A DNA stretch of 63,636 nucleotides from a bacterium. Its GTDB lineage: Bacteria; Desulfobacterota; Binatia; HRBIN30; CADEER01. The notes under the pieces are model-generated. The model worked only from the letters and a program-made list of their open reading frames with translations, was not told the DNA's origin and ran no database searches. Below, piece by piece: positions 41,774-50,265 of the stretch (the first letter of the stretch is position 1; the number at the start of each line of letters is the position of its first letter). A program made the translations under genes and the position numbers. The stretch spans positions 1 to 63,636 of the forward strand of contig JAUIGL010000031.1 in NCBI GenBank assembly GCA_030430165.1, read 5' to 3'.

Positions 41774-42985
41774 TCACCCGCAGATTCGATCTCGCCGTAG
41801 CGTCTCGATCTCGTCCTCGCTCTTGCCGAGCTCGCGTAGGATTTCGTCGGTGTGCTGACCGAGCAGGGGCGCTGGCGACTGCGGTCCGCCGGGGCAGGCC
41901 GGCATTCTGAACGGAGCGCCGAGGTTGCGGATCTTCCCCGCTTCCGGGTGCTCCTGCTCGACGATGTAGCCGCGCGCTCGCAGGTGCTCGTGCTCGGCAG
42001 CTTCGCCGACCGTGAACACTGCCGAGACCGGTGCGCCGTTTTTCTGGCACTCCTCCATGATCTCCATCTTGCCGTGTTCCATCGTCCACTGTTCGATCAG
42101 CGGGTACATGGCGTCGTCATTCTGGGCCCGGGTGAACATGTCCTGGAACATCTCGAGCTGCATCCACTCGGGATCGCCCATGGTCTTGGCGATGCCGTTC
42201 CACTGCGCGGTTTCCAGCGCCAGCATCCAAACGTGTCCGTCCTTGCACGGCAGGATGGTCGCCGGCGCGCCGAGCGACATGCCGACCCCGGTGCGCTTGT
42301 CGAACTTTCCATCCTGGGCGTAGGCGCCGATGTTCTGGCCGCCGACGAACGACGCGGCGATCGCTTCGGCGCAGGAAACGTCGACGTGCTGACCGCCACC
42401 CGCGGGTTCGCGGCCGTAGACCGCCGCCAGGCCCCAGGACGCGGCGGCGCTGGCGCCGAAGAAGTCGGCGGAAAAGGTCCCGTGCTCGAGCGGTGGCTCG
42501 CCGGGGCGGCCGCAGTAGCGGCTGCTCGCGCCGGTCAGGTGGTAGGCGTTGAGGTCGTAGGCGTTCCATTCGGCGTAGGGTCCGGTCTGGCCGAACGGAG
42601 TGATCGAGATCATGACCAGATCGGGATTGATTGCCGACAGCTCGTCGTAGGTGAGTCCCCACTGGCGCATGAAACGCGGCAAGTTGTTCTCGATCAGTGC
42701 ATCGGCGCCGGCGATCAGCTGGCGCAGCAGCGCGCGGCCGGCCTCGCTCTCGAGATCCAGTGCCAGCGAGCGCTTGCTGGTGTTGAGGAAGAGGTGCAGT
42801 CCGCTCTTCTCCGGATGCGGCTGGTCGCCCGGAAACGGTCCCCAGCGCCGCGCGACGTCGCCCTCGATCGGCTCGACCTTGACGACGTCTGCGCCGAAAT
42901 CGGCGAACAGCTTGGCGCAGTAGGGGGCCGACACCATCTGCCCCAGCTCCACGACCTTGATTCCTTCCAACGCTCCGGGAGGCAT
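41774..42985 (-). CDS. Family III CoA-transferase (CaiB/BaiF) 5
   Basis: A 403-residue protein: LEGIKVVELGQMVSAPYCAKLFADFGADVVKVE, NTSKRSLALDL, ISITPFGQTGPYAEWNAYDLN, GGGQHVDVSCAEA. The Asp169-equivalent is Glu. The N-terminal region resembles succinyl-CoA:L-malate-type and bile-acid-type members by eye, but the subgroup cannot be fixed. It is minus strand, 99 bp after an SDR gene in the same direction. A solitary GTCCAAA box occurs in that gap (43018-43024). Confidence 0.89.
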   Translation of the reverse strand: MPPGALEGIKVVELGQMVSAPYCAKLFADFGADVVKVEPIEGDVARRWGPFPGDQPHPEKSGLHLFLNTSKRSLALDLESEAGRALLRQLIAGADALIENNLPRFMRQWGLTYDELSAINPDLVMISITPFGQTGPYAEWNAYDLNAYHLTGASSRYCGRPGEPPLEHGTFSADFFGASAAASWGLAAVYGREPAGGGQHVDVSCAEAIAASFVGGQNIGAYAQDGKFDKRTGVGMSLGAPATILPCKDGHVWMLALETAQWNGIAKTMGDPEWMQLEMFQDMFTRAQNDDAMYPLIEQWTMEHGKMEIMEECQKNGAPVSAVFTVGEAAEHEHLRARGYIVEQEHPEAGKIRNLGAPFRMPACPGGPQSPAPLLGQHTDEILRELGKSEDEIETLRRDRICG

Positions 42986-43084
42986 AGGGCGTGTTCCTAG
43001 TGCAGATCCGAACGCAAGTCCAAAGGCCGCGGCGGCGATTGGCCAGCTGTCGTTCTGAGCTCACCCGGGGGTTGCCGGCGTGGG

Positions 43085-43927
43085 TCAGCGCCAGTCGGGT
43101 GCCAGTCCGAGATCGAGGGCGAGCTTCTGGGCGAAGACGATCTTGCCGTTCCACTCGGCCGCGGCGGGATCGGCGGCAAGCCAGCCGACGACCGCGCCGG
43201 GGACCGAGGTCGGAGCCGCGCGATAGCGCTTGGCCAGGGTTCCGTCGCTGTCGTAGAGCGCCATCGCTTCGGTGGCGACGAAGCCGGGCTCGAGGTTGAA
43301 GAAGCAGACGCCGCTGCCGTCGTGCTCGACCGCGAGCACCCCGGCCATGCGGGTGAGCGCCGCCTTGGTCGCGGCGTAGGGGTAGCCCCAGCCGCCTTCG
43401 CCGGCGGCAGCGGGCGGGTCGTTGAGTCCGGCGTTCGAGATCATGTTGACGACGGCACCGCTGCCGCGCTCGAGCATTTGTGGGAGGACCAAGCGGGTCA
43501 GGTGGATCTGCGCCAGGACGTTGGCGTCGAACATCCTGGCGACCTCGCCCTCGTCGATCTCGAGGAAGCGTTCCATCGTCGCCGGTCCGGTGTAGATGCC
43601 GTTGTTGACCAGCACGTCGATCGCGCCGCAGGCGTCGAGCGTCTGGTGCACCGCCGCATCGATCGACTTGCGGTCGAGCAGGTCGAGGCGGATCGGCAGC
43701 GCTTGTCGCCCCTTCGCGCGAACTTCTCGAGCCGTCGTCTCGATGCTGCCGGACACCGGCGTGCCGTCGGCGGCCTGGCCCTCGACCGTCGTCCGCGCCG
43801 TGACGACGACGTCGAAGCCGCGCTCGGCGAGGGCGATCGCCGCCGCTTTTCCGATCCCGCGGCTGGCTCCGGTTACGAACGCGACTGCGCGTGTCGAGGG
43901 GGTTTCCACCCCTGTTGATTGCGTCAT
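43085..43927 (-). CDS. Short-chain dehydrogenase/reductase
   Basis: A 280-residue classical SDR. The cofactor loop is TGASRGIG (about 19-26), NNG at about 108, and the catalytic Y184-x3-K188 in YPYAATKAALTR with a preceding Ser in MISNAG. Arg after the first strand (ARTTVEG) suggests NADP(H). It would oxidise or reduce a hydroxy/keto group, for example a 3-hydroxyacyl-CoA or ring alcohol. Neighbouring CoA-transferases on the same strand support acyl-CoA work. Distance to the next upstream gene is 39 bp. Confidence 0.92.
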   Translation of the reverse strand: MTQSTGVETPSTRAVAFVTGASRGIGKAAAIALAERGFDVVVTARTTVEGQAADGTPVSGSIETTAREVRAKGRQALPIRLDLLDRKSIDAAVHQTLDACGAIDVLVNNGIYTGPATMERFLEIDEGEVARMFDANVLAQIHLTRLVLPQMLERGSGAVVNMISNAGLNDPPAAAGEGGWGYPYAATKAALTRMAGVLAVEHDGSGVCFFNLEPGFVATEAMALYDSDGTLAKRYRAAPTSVPGAVVGWLAADPAAAEWNGKIVFAQKLALDLGLAPDWR

Positions 43928-43966
43928 GCGCGGGCTCGGCGCAAGCGCGCCCGCCCCGTCTGCCGT

Positions 43967-46003
43967 TCAGCGCGTCGTCGGGGTGAGGGCCAGCAACCTT
44001 TCGATCTGTTCGGGGTCGGCGGGCTTGAGGAGGTGGTGATCGAATCCCGCCTCGACGATGGCGTCACCGTGGCTCTCCTCGCCAAAGCCGGTCAGCGCCA
44101 CCAGCAGCGGCCGCGCCGTCAAGTCTGCCTCGAGGATCGCGGCGGCGACCTGGTAGCCGTCCATCTCCGGCATGGCGATGTCGAGAAAGACCACGTTCGG
44201 CTGCCATTGCCGGACCGCGTCGAGCACCTCGCGCCCGTCGTTCAGCGTCTTGGCCTGGTGCCCCATCGCCTCGAGCAGCATGCGGAACGAGTCGCTGACG
44301 TCGGGATTGTCGTCGACTACCAGAACCCGGCGCCGAGCGGTCGTTTCTGCCGCGGCCGTCTGTTTGTTCTGCTGCGTCGGCACCTGAGTCGGCTCGGAGG
44401 CGAGCGGGACGGTCACTTTGAACTCGGTGCCGTCTCCCGGCCGCGAGCTGACGCAGATGATCTCTCCCCCCATCGCGCGCATCAGCTGGGCGGCCAGTGG
44501 CAGGCCGAGCCCGAGCCCCGCGTTGCTGCCGTCGCCTCGCTCGGGGGCGGCGCGGAAGAAGGGTTCGAAGAGATGTGGCAGATCCTCGGGGCTCACGCCG
44601 GCGCCGTTGTCGCGTACCCAGATCTCGGCGTTCGAACCGCGACGATCGACGTCGATCTCGATTCGGCCGCCCCGCTGGGTGTACTTGGCGGCGTTGTCGA
44701 GGAGGTTGGTGAGAACCTGGGCCAATCGCACTGGATCGGCCTGGACCATGAGCGTGTCCTCGGCAACCCGCGACTCGAGATTCTGTTGACGCGCCTCCAT
44801 TACGGGGCCGACCACTTGCAAGGCGCTGGCCACGGTTTCCTGGATCGCGGTCGGTGCCGGCTGCATCTGGATTCTGCCGCGGGTGATGCGGGCGACGTCG
44901 AGTAGATCGTCGACCAGGCGACCGAGGTGCTCCGACTGGCGGGCGATCGTTTCGACGGCCCGGCGGAACGTGTCGGGCAACTCGTCCTGCCTGGCGAGGA
45001 CGTGTGCCGCGTTGCGGATCGGCGCGAGCGGATTCCGCAGTTCGTGTCCGAGCACCGCGAGGAACTCGTCCTTGCGGCGATCGGCCTCGATCAGTCCCTC
45101 CTCGGCGCGCTTGCGCTCGGTGATGTCGCGCACCAGTGCGACGAAGCGGGCGCCCGGACCGGCCTCGCCGCGGGCTGCGATCGAAAGCTCGTACCAACGG
45201 AGTTCGTCGCCGACCTCGAGGGGGTAGGTGCTTCCGTGGTGGACGCCGTGCTGGTCGGCTTGGTCGATTGCTCGCATGATGACGGAGCCCGCTTCGCCGG
45301 GCAGCACGTCGGCGACGAATTTGTCGAGAAAGCGGTCGGGCGGAACCGCGAGCGAGGTCGGATCGGGGGCGCGGTAGTCGTAGATCCGCCCTTCGATGTC
45401 GATGTCGAACATCATGTCGGGCAGGGCGTTCAGGGTGGCGGTGAGTCGGTCGAGGGCGGCGCGGCGTTCGTCATCGGCGATCTTGCTCTCGGTGACGTCG
45501 CGCGCGACTCCGAGAACCCCGGTGATCTCTCCCTTCTCGTCGCGAAATGGAATCTTGTGGGTGTCGAAGTAGCGAACCTCGTCGCCGACGTTCGCCGGAT
45601 CGCGCGGGTTGTGGACGTGCTCGCCCGACAGCGCGAGCTTGTCGTCGTTCTCGAAGCCGCGAATGCCTTTCTCGGGGTTGCCGTGTACCAGATCCGGATC
45701 CCAACCGTTCTCGATATCCGTCTTGCCGATCACCTCTGCGGGGGTCTTGCCGACGGCGGCGGCGAAGGCTTCGTTGCAGAGGACGGTGCGCAGCTGCAGA
45801 TCCTTGACGAACACCAGATCGGGCGTGGTGTTCATGATGTTGGTGAGCTGATTCGCCGTTTCGGCGAGCTGCGCTGCCAACCTTCCGCTGCCGCCGCTGC
45901 TGTCGGTCGCGGTGGCCCCGCGCTGTTCGAGCTCGTCCAGCTGCCGGCGCGCCTCGCGCAACTCTCGGATCAGCTCTGCTTTGCTCTTGGCTTCGTCCTT
46001 CAT
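43967..46003 (-). CDS. Hybrid sensor histidine kinase with two PAS domains and receiver
   Basis: A 678-residue soluble kinase. In order: N-terminal coiled coil (about 1-35), PAS 1 (about 50-175, TPDLVFVKDLQLRTVLCN), PAS 2 (about 185-305), HisKA with phospho-acceptor H320 (GHELRNPLAPI), HATPase (NLLDNAAKY, ADGx replaced by RDNGAGVS, GLGLGLPLA), and a C-terminal receiver with D608 (VVFLDIAMPEMDGY) and K at LLKP. No membrane segment, so the cue is cytoplasmic, possibly redox or ligand through PAS. No separate output regulator is adjacent; the receiver may pass the phosphate to an unlinked partner. Confidence 0.93.
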   Translation of the reverse strand: MKDEAKSKAELIRELREARRQLDELEQRGATATDSSGGSGRLAAQLAETANQLTNIMNTTPDLVFVKDLQLRTVLCNEAFAAAVGKTPAEVIGKTDIENGWDPDLVHGNPEKGIRGFENDDKLALSGEHVHNPRDPANVGDEVRYFDTHKIPFRDEKGEITGVLGVARDVTESKIADDERRAALDRLTATLNALPDMMFDIDIEGRIYDYRAPDPTSLAVPPDRFLDKFVADVLPGEAGSVIMRAIDQADQHGVHHGSTYPLEVGDELRWYELSIAARGEAGPGARFVALVRDITERKRAEEGLIEADRRKDEFLAVLGHELRNPLAPIRNAAHVLARQDELPDTFRRAVETIARQSEHLGRLVDDLLDVARITRGRIQMQPAPTAIQETVASALQVVGPVMEARQQNLESRVAEDTLMVQADPVRLAQVLTNLLDNAAKYTQRGGRIEIDVDRRGSNAEIWVRDNGAGVSPEDLPHLFEPFFRAAPERGDGSNAGLGLGLPLAAQLMRAMGGEIICVSSRPGDGTEFKVTVPLASEPTQVPTQQNKQTAAAETTARRRVLVVDDNPDVSDSFRMLLEAMGHQAKTLNDGREVLDAVRQWQPNVVFLDIAMPEMDGYQVAAAILEADLTARPLLVALTGFGEESHGDAIVEAGFDHHLLKPADPEQIERLLALTPTTR

Positions 46004-46203
46004 CGATCGAGCTCGGTGCCCCAGGGTGGATGGCCTCGGCTGGGCTCGGTGTTTTTTGCCTCCGGTATCATAGTCCGGTTCGATCGAATACGCGACAAAC
46101 CCGATCCTCGGTTCGGAGCCGCGTCTTGATCGGGGATGCTAAACCGAGGGGACCCGGCCGACCTGAGCCTGATCGGTCGGAGGACCCTCACTGTGGCGCT
46201 GGC

Positions 46204-46608
46204 TCAGCGATCGCTCGGATCGATCTCGTCGGGATTGTGCGGCCGCGCATCGGGGAACGGGATCTCGTCTGGGTTGTGTGGCCGCGCGTCGGGCGGCTCG
46301 ATCCGGTCGGGATTGTTCGGTCGCGCATCCGGATAGGGGATCTGGTCGGGATCGCTCGGTCGCGCATCGGGGTAGGGAATCTGGTCGGGGTTGTGCGGCC
46401 GCGCGTCCGGGTAGGGGATCTGGTCGGGGTTGTGCGGCCGCGCATCCGGATAGGGGATTTCGTCCGGATTGGTCTGCGCGTTCGCCCCGGCGATCAACGG
46501 TGGCCCGGCGACCAGCAAGGCTGCCAGGACGCCGGCAGTCCGCAGTCCCCGGCGGAGCCCACCGCGGTTGGTCGCCTTTGGTGTCGCAGTCTCGAGTCGG
46601 TTGCTCAT
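46204..46608 (-). CDS. Secreted 13-residue tandem-repeat protein
   Basis: A 134-residue protein. ATG 46608 is preceded by GAGGGAGA, which decides the start over an ATG seven codons upstream. The signal peptide (LRTAGVLAALLVAGPPLIAGANAQ) is followed by six full repeats and one partial of NPDQIPYPDARPH: regular Asn-Pro-Asp, Pro-Tyr-Pro-Asp and Ala-Arg-Pro. The DNA repeats every 39 bp on the same strand. No known domain; likely an extended, Pro-rich surface or periplasmic chain with acidic and Arg side chains. It lies between a PhyH gene and the histidine kinase on the same strand. Confidence 0.7.
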   Translation of the reverse strand: MSNRLETATPKATNRGGLRRGLRTAGVLAALLVAGPPLIAGANAQTNPDEIPYPDARPHNPDQIPYPDARPHNPDQIPYPDARPSDPDQIPYPDARPNNPDRIEPPDARPHNPDEIPFPDARPHNPDEIDPSDR

Positions 46609-46711
46609 TGACGGGTCTCCCTCGCGCATCTCGGGAGGATACCGCAGAAAATCCGCGCCAACTATCGCTTTGTTGTGTGGGTGCCGCGGTCCGCGGGGTG
46701 ACCGTGGTGGA

Positions 46712-47650
46712 CTACGCGTGGTGATTGGGTACGCGGTTCGCCATGCGTTCGGCGATTGCAGACATCACCTTTTGCACGTAGGCGGGATCCGGCAGCTCGG
46801 GCCCCTCGGCGCGCCGCGCGCCTTCCGTTGGAATTGGCGACGGTAGCACTCGTGGGAAGAGAGCTCCCGACAGGCGATCGCCGTCTTTGAGGCCGTGGTC
46901 CCACAGCAGCGGCATGGTCGCGTGGCGCGCGTTGAAGACGATGGTGTCGTCGCACCAGCGGCTGGCCAGGGCGCGTCGCCGGCGCTCGGTCGAGTAGTTC
47001 GCCGACGAGCCGTGCACGACATGCGCGTCGAACAGCAGCACATCGCCCGGTTCCATGTCGGGGCAGAACAGGTCGTAGTCGTCGCGATGCGCGTCGATGT
47101 CCGGCGCGTCCTCGAACTCCGAGTCCGACATGTAGGGGTCGTAGTTCGGGGTGACGGCCTTGAACCTGCGCTGCCAGTGGTGCGAGCCGCGCACGAACTC
47201 GAGGCCGCTGCTGGCGCGGTCGACCGGGTCGAAGGGGATCCACATCGAGCAGAGATTGCGGCTGTCGAGGTCGACCGGCCAAAAGGTGACGTCGTGATGC
47301 CATGGCGTCGGCACGTGGCAACCCGCCGGCTTGACGAACAGTTGGTCGTAGAAATGACGCACGACTTTCGATCGCAGTAGCTGCGCGGCGATCAGCGAGG
47401 CCGGCGAAGCGTAGACGAAGTCGCGAAAGTCGTCGTCCACCTTCCACAGAAAGAGATCGCCGCTGAATGCCTCGTCTTTGATCGACACCGCCCGTCCCAG
47501 CAGGCTCGGCTGCTCGACGACCCGGTCGACCGCCGCCGCCATGCGTTGGATCCACGCTTCGGGAAAGATCCCGCGCACGCACACCACGCCGTCGCGCTGG
47601 TAGGCTTCGATCTCGTCCTCTGTGAGGTTGCGGGTTGGCGCGTCGGGCAT
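46712..47650 (-). CDS. Phytanoyl-CoA dioxygenase (PhyH) family protein 2
   Basis: A 312-residue Fe(II)/2-oxoglutarate oxygenase. The HxD ligand pair is in TPWHHDVTFWPVD (about 152), the distal His in FDAHVVHGSSANYS (about 250), and the co-substrate Arg in RRRRALASRW. The start at 47650 is set by a strong GGGAGGAG site; the frame is open 65 codons further but without family similarity. Homologues hydroxylate ectoine-like solutes, acyl-CoAs or natural products. It is divergent from the nitronate monooxygenase gene, with the AAACGAGCGTTT palindrome between them. Confidence 0.88.
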   Translation of the reverse strand: MPDAPTRNLTEDEIEAYQRDGVVCVRGIFPEAWIQRMAAAVDRVVEQPSLLGRAVSIKDEAFSGDLFLWKVDDDFRDFVYASPASLIAAQLLRSKVVRHFYDQLFVKPAGCHVPTPWHHDVTFWPVDLDSRNLCSMWIPFDPVDRASSGLEFVRGSHHWQRRFKAVTPNYDPYMSDSEFEDAPDIDAHRDDYDLFCPDMEPGDVLLFDAHVVHGSSANYSTERRRRALASRWCDDTIVFNARHATMPLLWDHGLKDGDRLSGALFPRVLPSPIPTEGARRAEGPELPDPAYVQKVMSAIAERMANRVPNHHA

Positions 47651-47819
47651 CCAAGCTCCTCCCGGTTGGCGCTTCCCGTATACCGCCAACCTCTGACGGT
47701 TGGCGAGCGGCCTGGCGAAGCCGGCCGCATTCAGCCCGCTGGAGGCGGGGCCTGGATCTCCTCGCCGGATTCGGCAGCGGGCCGCAGGCATATTGACCGG
47801 GGCCGCCGGGTTCGCATAT

Positions 47820-47831
47820 AAACGAGCGTTT
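47820..47831. promoter_or_regulatory. AAACGAGCGTTT operator-like palindrome
   Basis: The third AAACG-N2-CGTTT-GG site, 67 bp upstream of the nitronate monooxygenase ATG and 170 bp from the divergent PhyH start. A further TTGATCGTTCAA dyad follows at about 47833-47844, which might be a second binding site. Confidence 0.5.
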
Positions 47832-47898
47832 GGTTGATCGTTCAAGCTCCACGGCCGGAGCCAGGTTTCCTTAAAAATCGAATAGTTGGGAGTTCTCC

Positions 47899-49002
47899 AT
47901 GGCGAAGAATCCGCTTCACACCAAGCTCTGTGACATGCTCGGGATCGAATTTCCGATCATTGCGTTCACCCACTGCAAAGACGTCGTCGAGGCGGTGGTC
48001 AACGCCGGCGGGTTCGCCGTGCTCGGCGAGGCGATGCACACGCCCGACGAGATCGCCGCCGACATCAAGTGGATTCGCAACAAGGTCGGCGACAAGCCCT
48101 TCGGCATCGACCTGGTGCTGCCGGCGTCGGTGCCGCCGACCGGCGACCTCGACGAGCTCCGGAAGCAGATCCCCCAAGAGCAGATGGATTTCTGGCTCGA
48201 TATGAAAAAGCGCCACAACATTCCCGACCCCAAGGGCAAGATCGATCTGCACCAGTGGGGAGGTCTCAACAAGGAGATCGCGCGCAACCAACTCGACGTG
48301 CTGCTCGACGAGCGTGTGCCGGTGATCTGCTCCGGCCTGGGCAACCCCGAGTTCATCCTCAAGGACGCGCACGAGCGCGGCATCAAGGTCTTCGGACTGG
48401 TCGGCAAGGCGCGCCAGGCGAAGAAAGAGGCCGAGGCTGGCGTCGATGCGATCATCGCCCAGGGCTACGACGCCGCCGGCCACACTGGTCCGGTCGGCAC
48501 ACTGTCGATCGTTCCCGAGTGCGTCGCCGTCGCCGGCGACACGCCGATCATCGCCGCCGGCGGAATCACCACCGGCCAGCACCTCGCGGCTTCGCTCTGC
48601 CTCGGGGCGGTCGGTGTGTGGACCGGCACCCTGTGGCTCGCCTCGCGCGAGGGCGACAACGACATGATCATCAAGGACCGGCTGATCAACTCGACCGCCG
48701 ACGACACCGTCTACTCGGATTGCATCTCCGGCTTCCCGATGCGGGTGCTCGACTGCACCTGGACCAAGGAGTGGCGCGGCGATGACGCGCCGAAGGTGCT
48801 CGGCGCGCCCTACCAGATGCTGCTCAGCTCGGACTACATCCAGGCGGCCAACGACCATCGCCGCGAGGACCTGATGACCGAGGCGGCCGGGCAGGGAGTG
48901 CGCTTCATCGAGTCGATGAAGCCGTCGCGCCAAATCGTCCTCGACATGGTCGAAGAAGCCCTCGGCGTCTTCGAGAACCTCACCGGAATGGAAGCGTTCT
49001 GA
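47899..49002 (+). CDS. Nitronate monooxygenase (NMO/NPD) family flavoprotein
   Basis: A 367-residue FMN TIM-barrel protein: an N-terminal IEFPIIAF substrate loop, GGFAVLGEA, the catalytic-region GYDAAGHTGPVGTLSIVPE with the conserved His, and FMN-phosphate loops AAGGITTGQHLAASLCLGAVGVWTGTLWLA (read in pieces). The family oxidises nitronates, but many members in acyl-CoA clusters have unknown physiological substrates, and some act as trans-enoyl reductase-like flavoproteins. It heads the plus-strand block with EtfBA, DUF35 and thiolase, which makes a role in CoA-thioester metabolism plausible. Confidence 0.9.
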   Translation: MAKNPLHTKLCDMLGIEFPIIAFTHCKDVVEAVVNAGGFAVLGEAMHTPDEIAADIKWIRNKVGDKPFGIDLVLPASVPPTGDLDELRKQIPQEQMDFWLDMKKRHNIPDPKGKIDLHQWGGLNKEIARNQLDVLLDERVPVICSGLGNPEFILKDAHERGIKVFGLVGKARQAKKEAEAGVDAIIAQGYDAAGHTGPVGTLSIVPECVAVAGDTPIIAAGGITTGQHLAASLCLGAVGVWTGTLWLASREGDNDMIIKDRLINSTADDTVYSDCISGFPMRVLDCTWTKEWRGDDAPKVLGAPYQMLLSSDYIQAANDHRREDLMTEAAGQGVRFIESMKPSRQIVLDMVEEALGVFENLTGMEAF

Positions 49003-49011
49003 GGGTAAGAA

Positions 49012-49110
49012 ATTTGCCGCAGATCGACGCAGATGGTCGCAGACGGAGCCCTGATCACCGGTTGCCCGGAACCCCATCAGCGTTCATCCGCGTTCATCAG
49101 CGGCCAAAAA
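49012..49110. repeat. GCAGAT iterated-word hairpin
   Basis: Left arm GCCGCAGATCGACGCAGATG; right arm GTTCATCCGCGTTCATCAGC then GGCC. It starts about 10 bp after the nitronate monooxygenase stop and may end that transcript. Related to 21434 and 41602. Confidence 0.7.
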
Positions 49111-49133
49111 GTAGCTGAACCCCCGAACACCCA

Positions 49134-49397
49134 ATGCCAGAAGAGTTGCAAAAGACGGTCCGCGGCTTCGATCCGGAGATGGCGGGCAAGCGCGCCGAGT
49201 GCGACGGCGGCGGGCAGTTTGGGGAGAAGTACATGCGACGCGAGGAGTTCGCCGGGGTTCTCACCGGCGAGTACGAGGACCACGGCGATCCTCCCTGGCG
49301 TTGGTACCTGATGAAGGATCTCTACCGAAAGCCGGACCACTACCCGTGGGACTCGGTTTGGTGCCAGAAGGGCAATCTGTACCTGGAAGGCGAATGA
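49134..49397 (+). CDS. Small protein of unknown function before etfBA
   Basis: An 87-residue acidic, Trp/Tyr-rich protein with no family I recognise. It is Gly/Glu-rich in the first half (CDGGGQFGEKYMRREEF) and ends HYPWDSVWCQKGNLYLEGE; the two Cys are far apart. Codon third positions are GC-rich, as in the neighbours, and it lies 50 bp before etfB on the same strand, so it is probably a real gene in this operon. No obvious ribosome site precedes the ATG. Confidence 0.6.
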   Translation: MPEELQKTVRGFDPEMAGKRAECDGGGQFGEKYMRREEFAGVLTGEYEDHGDPPWRWYLMKDLYRKPDHYPWDSVWCQKGNLYLEGE

Positions 49398-49447
49398 GCG
49401 CCGCGCCCGGCGGCGTCCGGCTTCCCGCAACAAAGGTAGACTGACTC

Positions 49448-50251
49448 ATGCGAATCGTCATTTGCGTCAAGGAAGTGCTCGATCCCGACGCGGTCGACAA
49501 CTACGTCCTGCACGGCAAGCTCGAGATCGGCGACGACGGCAAGACGCTGACCCAGACTTCGATCCCGCGCCTGATGAACGCCTACGACGAGCAGGCGATC
49601 GAGGCGGCGCTGCGCTTCCGCGACAACGGGGTGGAGTGCACCCTGGACGTCGTCTGCGTCGGCGCCGATCCGACGGCGATCCTGCGCCAGGCTGCGGCGA
49701 TGGGCGCCGACGAGATTACGACCGTTCCGGTCGAGAACGGCAGCGTCGACGGTCACGCGGTGGCGAAGATTCTCGCCGCCTACGTGCAGTCGAAGGGCGG
49801 AGCCGACTTGATCCTGTGCGGTCGCCAGGCTTCGGACGACGACCAGGGCGTGGTCCCGGCGCTGCTCGGCGAGTTGCTCGATATGCCGGTGCTGACCATC
49901 GCGCGCGACGTTCAGCTCGAAGGCGACCGGGTGCGCGTCACCCGGGTGACTCCCGAGGGCGACGAGATCGTCGAGGCCTCGTGCCCGGCGATCGTCACCA
50001 TCTCCAACGAGCTGGGAACGCCGCGCTATCCGACGACGATGCGGACGATGAAGGCGCGCCGGCTGCAGCCGGACCAGGCGACCCTCGAGTCGCTGTCGCT
50101 GTCGGCCGACGACGTCCGACCGGTGGTGGCGATGAGCAAGCAGTACGTCTCGAGTGTACAGGGGAACTGTGAGTTCATCGACGGAGCCACCGCCGACGAC
50201 CAGGCGTCGGCGCTGATCGCCAAGCTCCGCGCCGAGCGCGTCATCGAGTAG
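49448..50251 (+). CDS. etfB: Electron transfer flavoprotein beta subunit
   Basis: A 267-residue EtfB: VICVKEVLDPDAVDNY at the start, NAYDEQAIEAALRFRD, the AMP-binding GADEITTVP region, and LCGRQASDDDQGVVPALLGELL. With EtfA it carries electrons from acyl-CoA dehydrogenases or other flavoenzymes to the quinone pool or a bifurcating partner. There is no acyl-CoA dehydrogenase gene in this window, so its donor lies elsewhere. Start ATG 49448, adjacent to etfA (14 bp). Confidence 0.95.
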   Translation: MRIVICVKEVLDPDAVDNYVLHGKLEIGDDGKTLTQTSIPRLMNAYDEQAIEAALRFRDNGVECTLDVVCVGADPTAILRQAAAMGADEITTVPVENGSVDGHAVAKILAAYVQSKGGADLILCGRQASDDDQGVVPALLGELLDMPVLTIARDVQLEGDRVRVTRVTPEGDEIVEASCPAIVTISNELGTPRYPTTMRTMKARRLQPDQATLESLSLSADDVRPVVAMSKQYVSSVQGNCEFIDGATADDQASALIAKLRAERVIE

Positions 50252-50265
50252 AAACGGGGGAAACC

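Noticed and set aside
46210..46480. 39-bp direct repeats as a CRISPR array
   Set aside because: The repeats are codons of a tandem-repeat protein, follow each other without unique spacers, and no cas gene is present.
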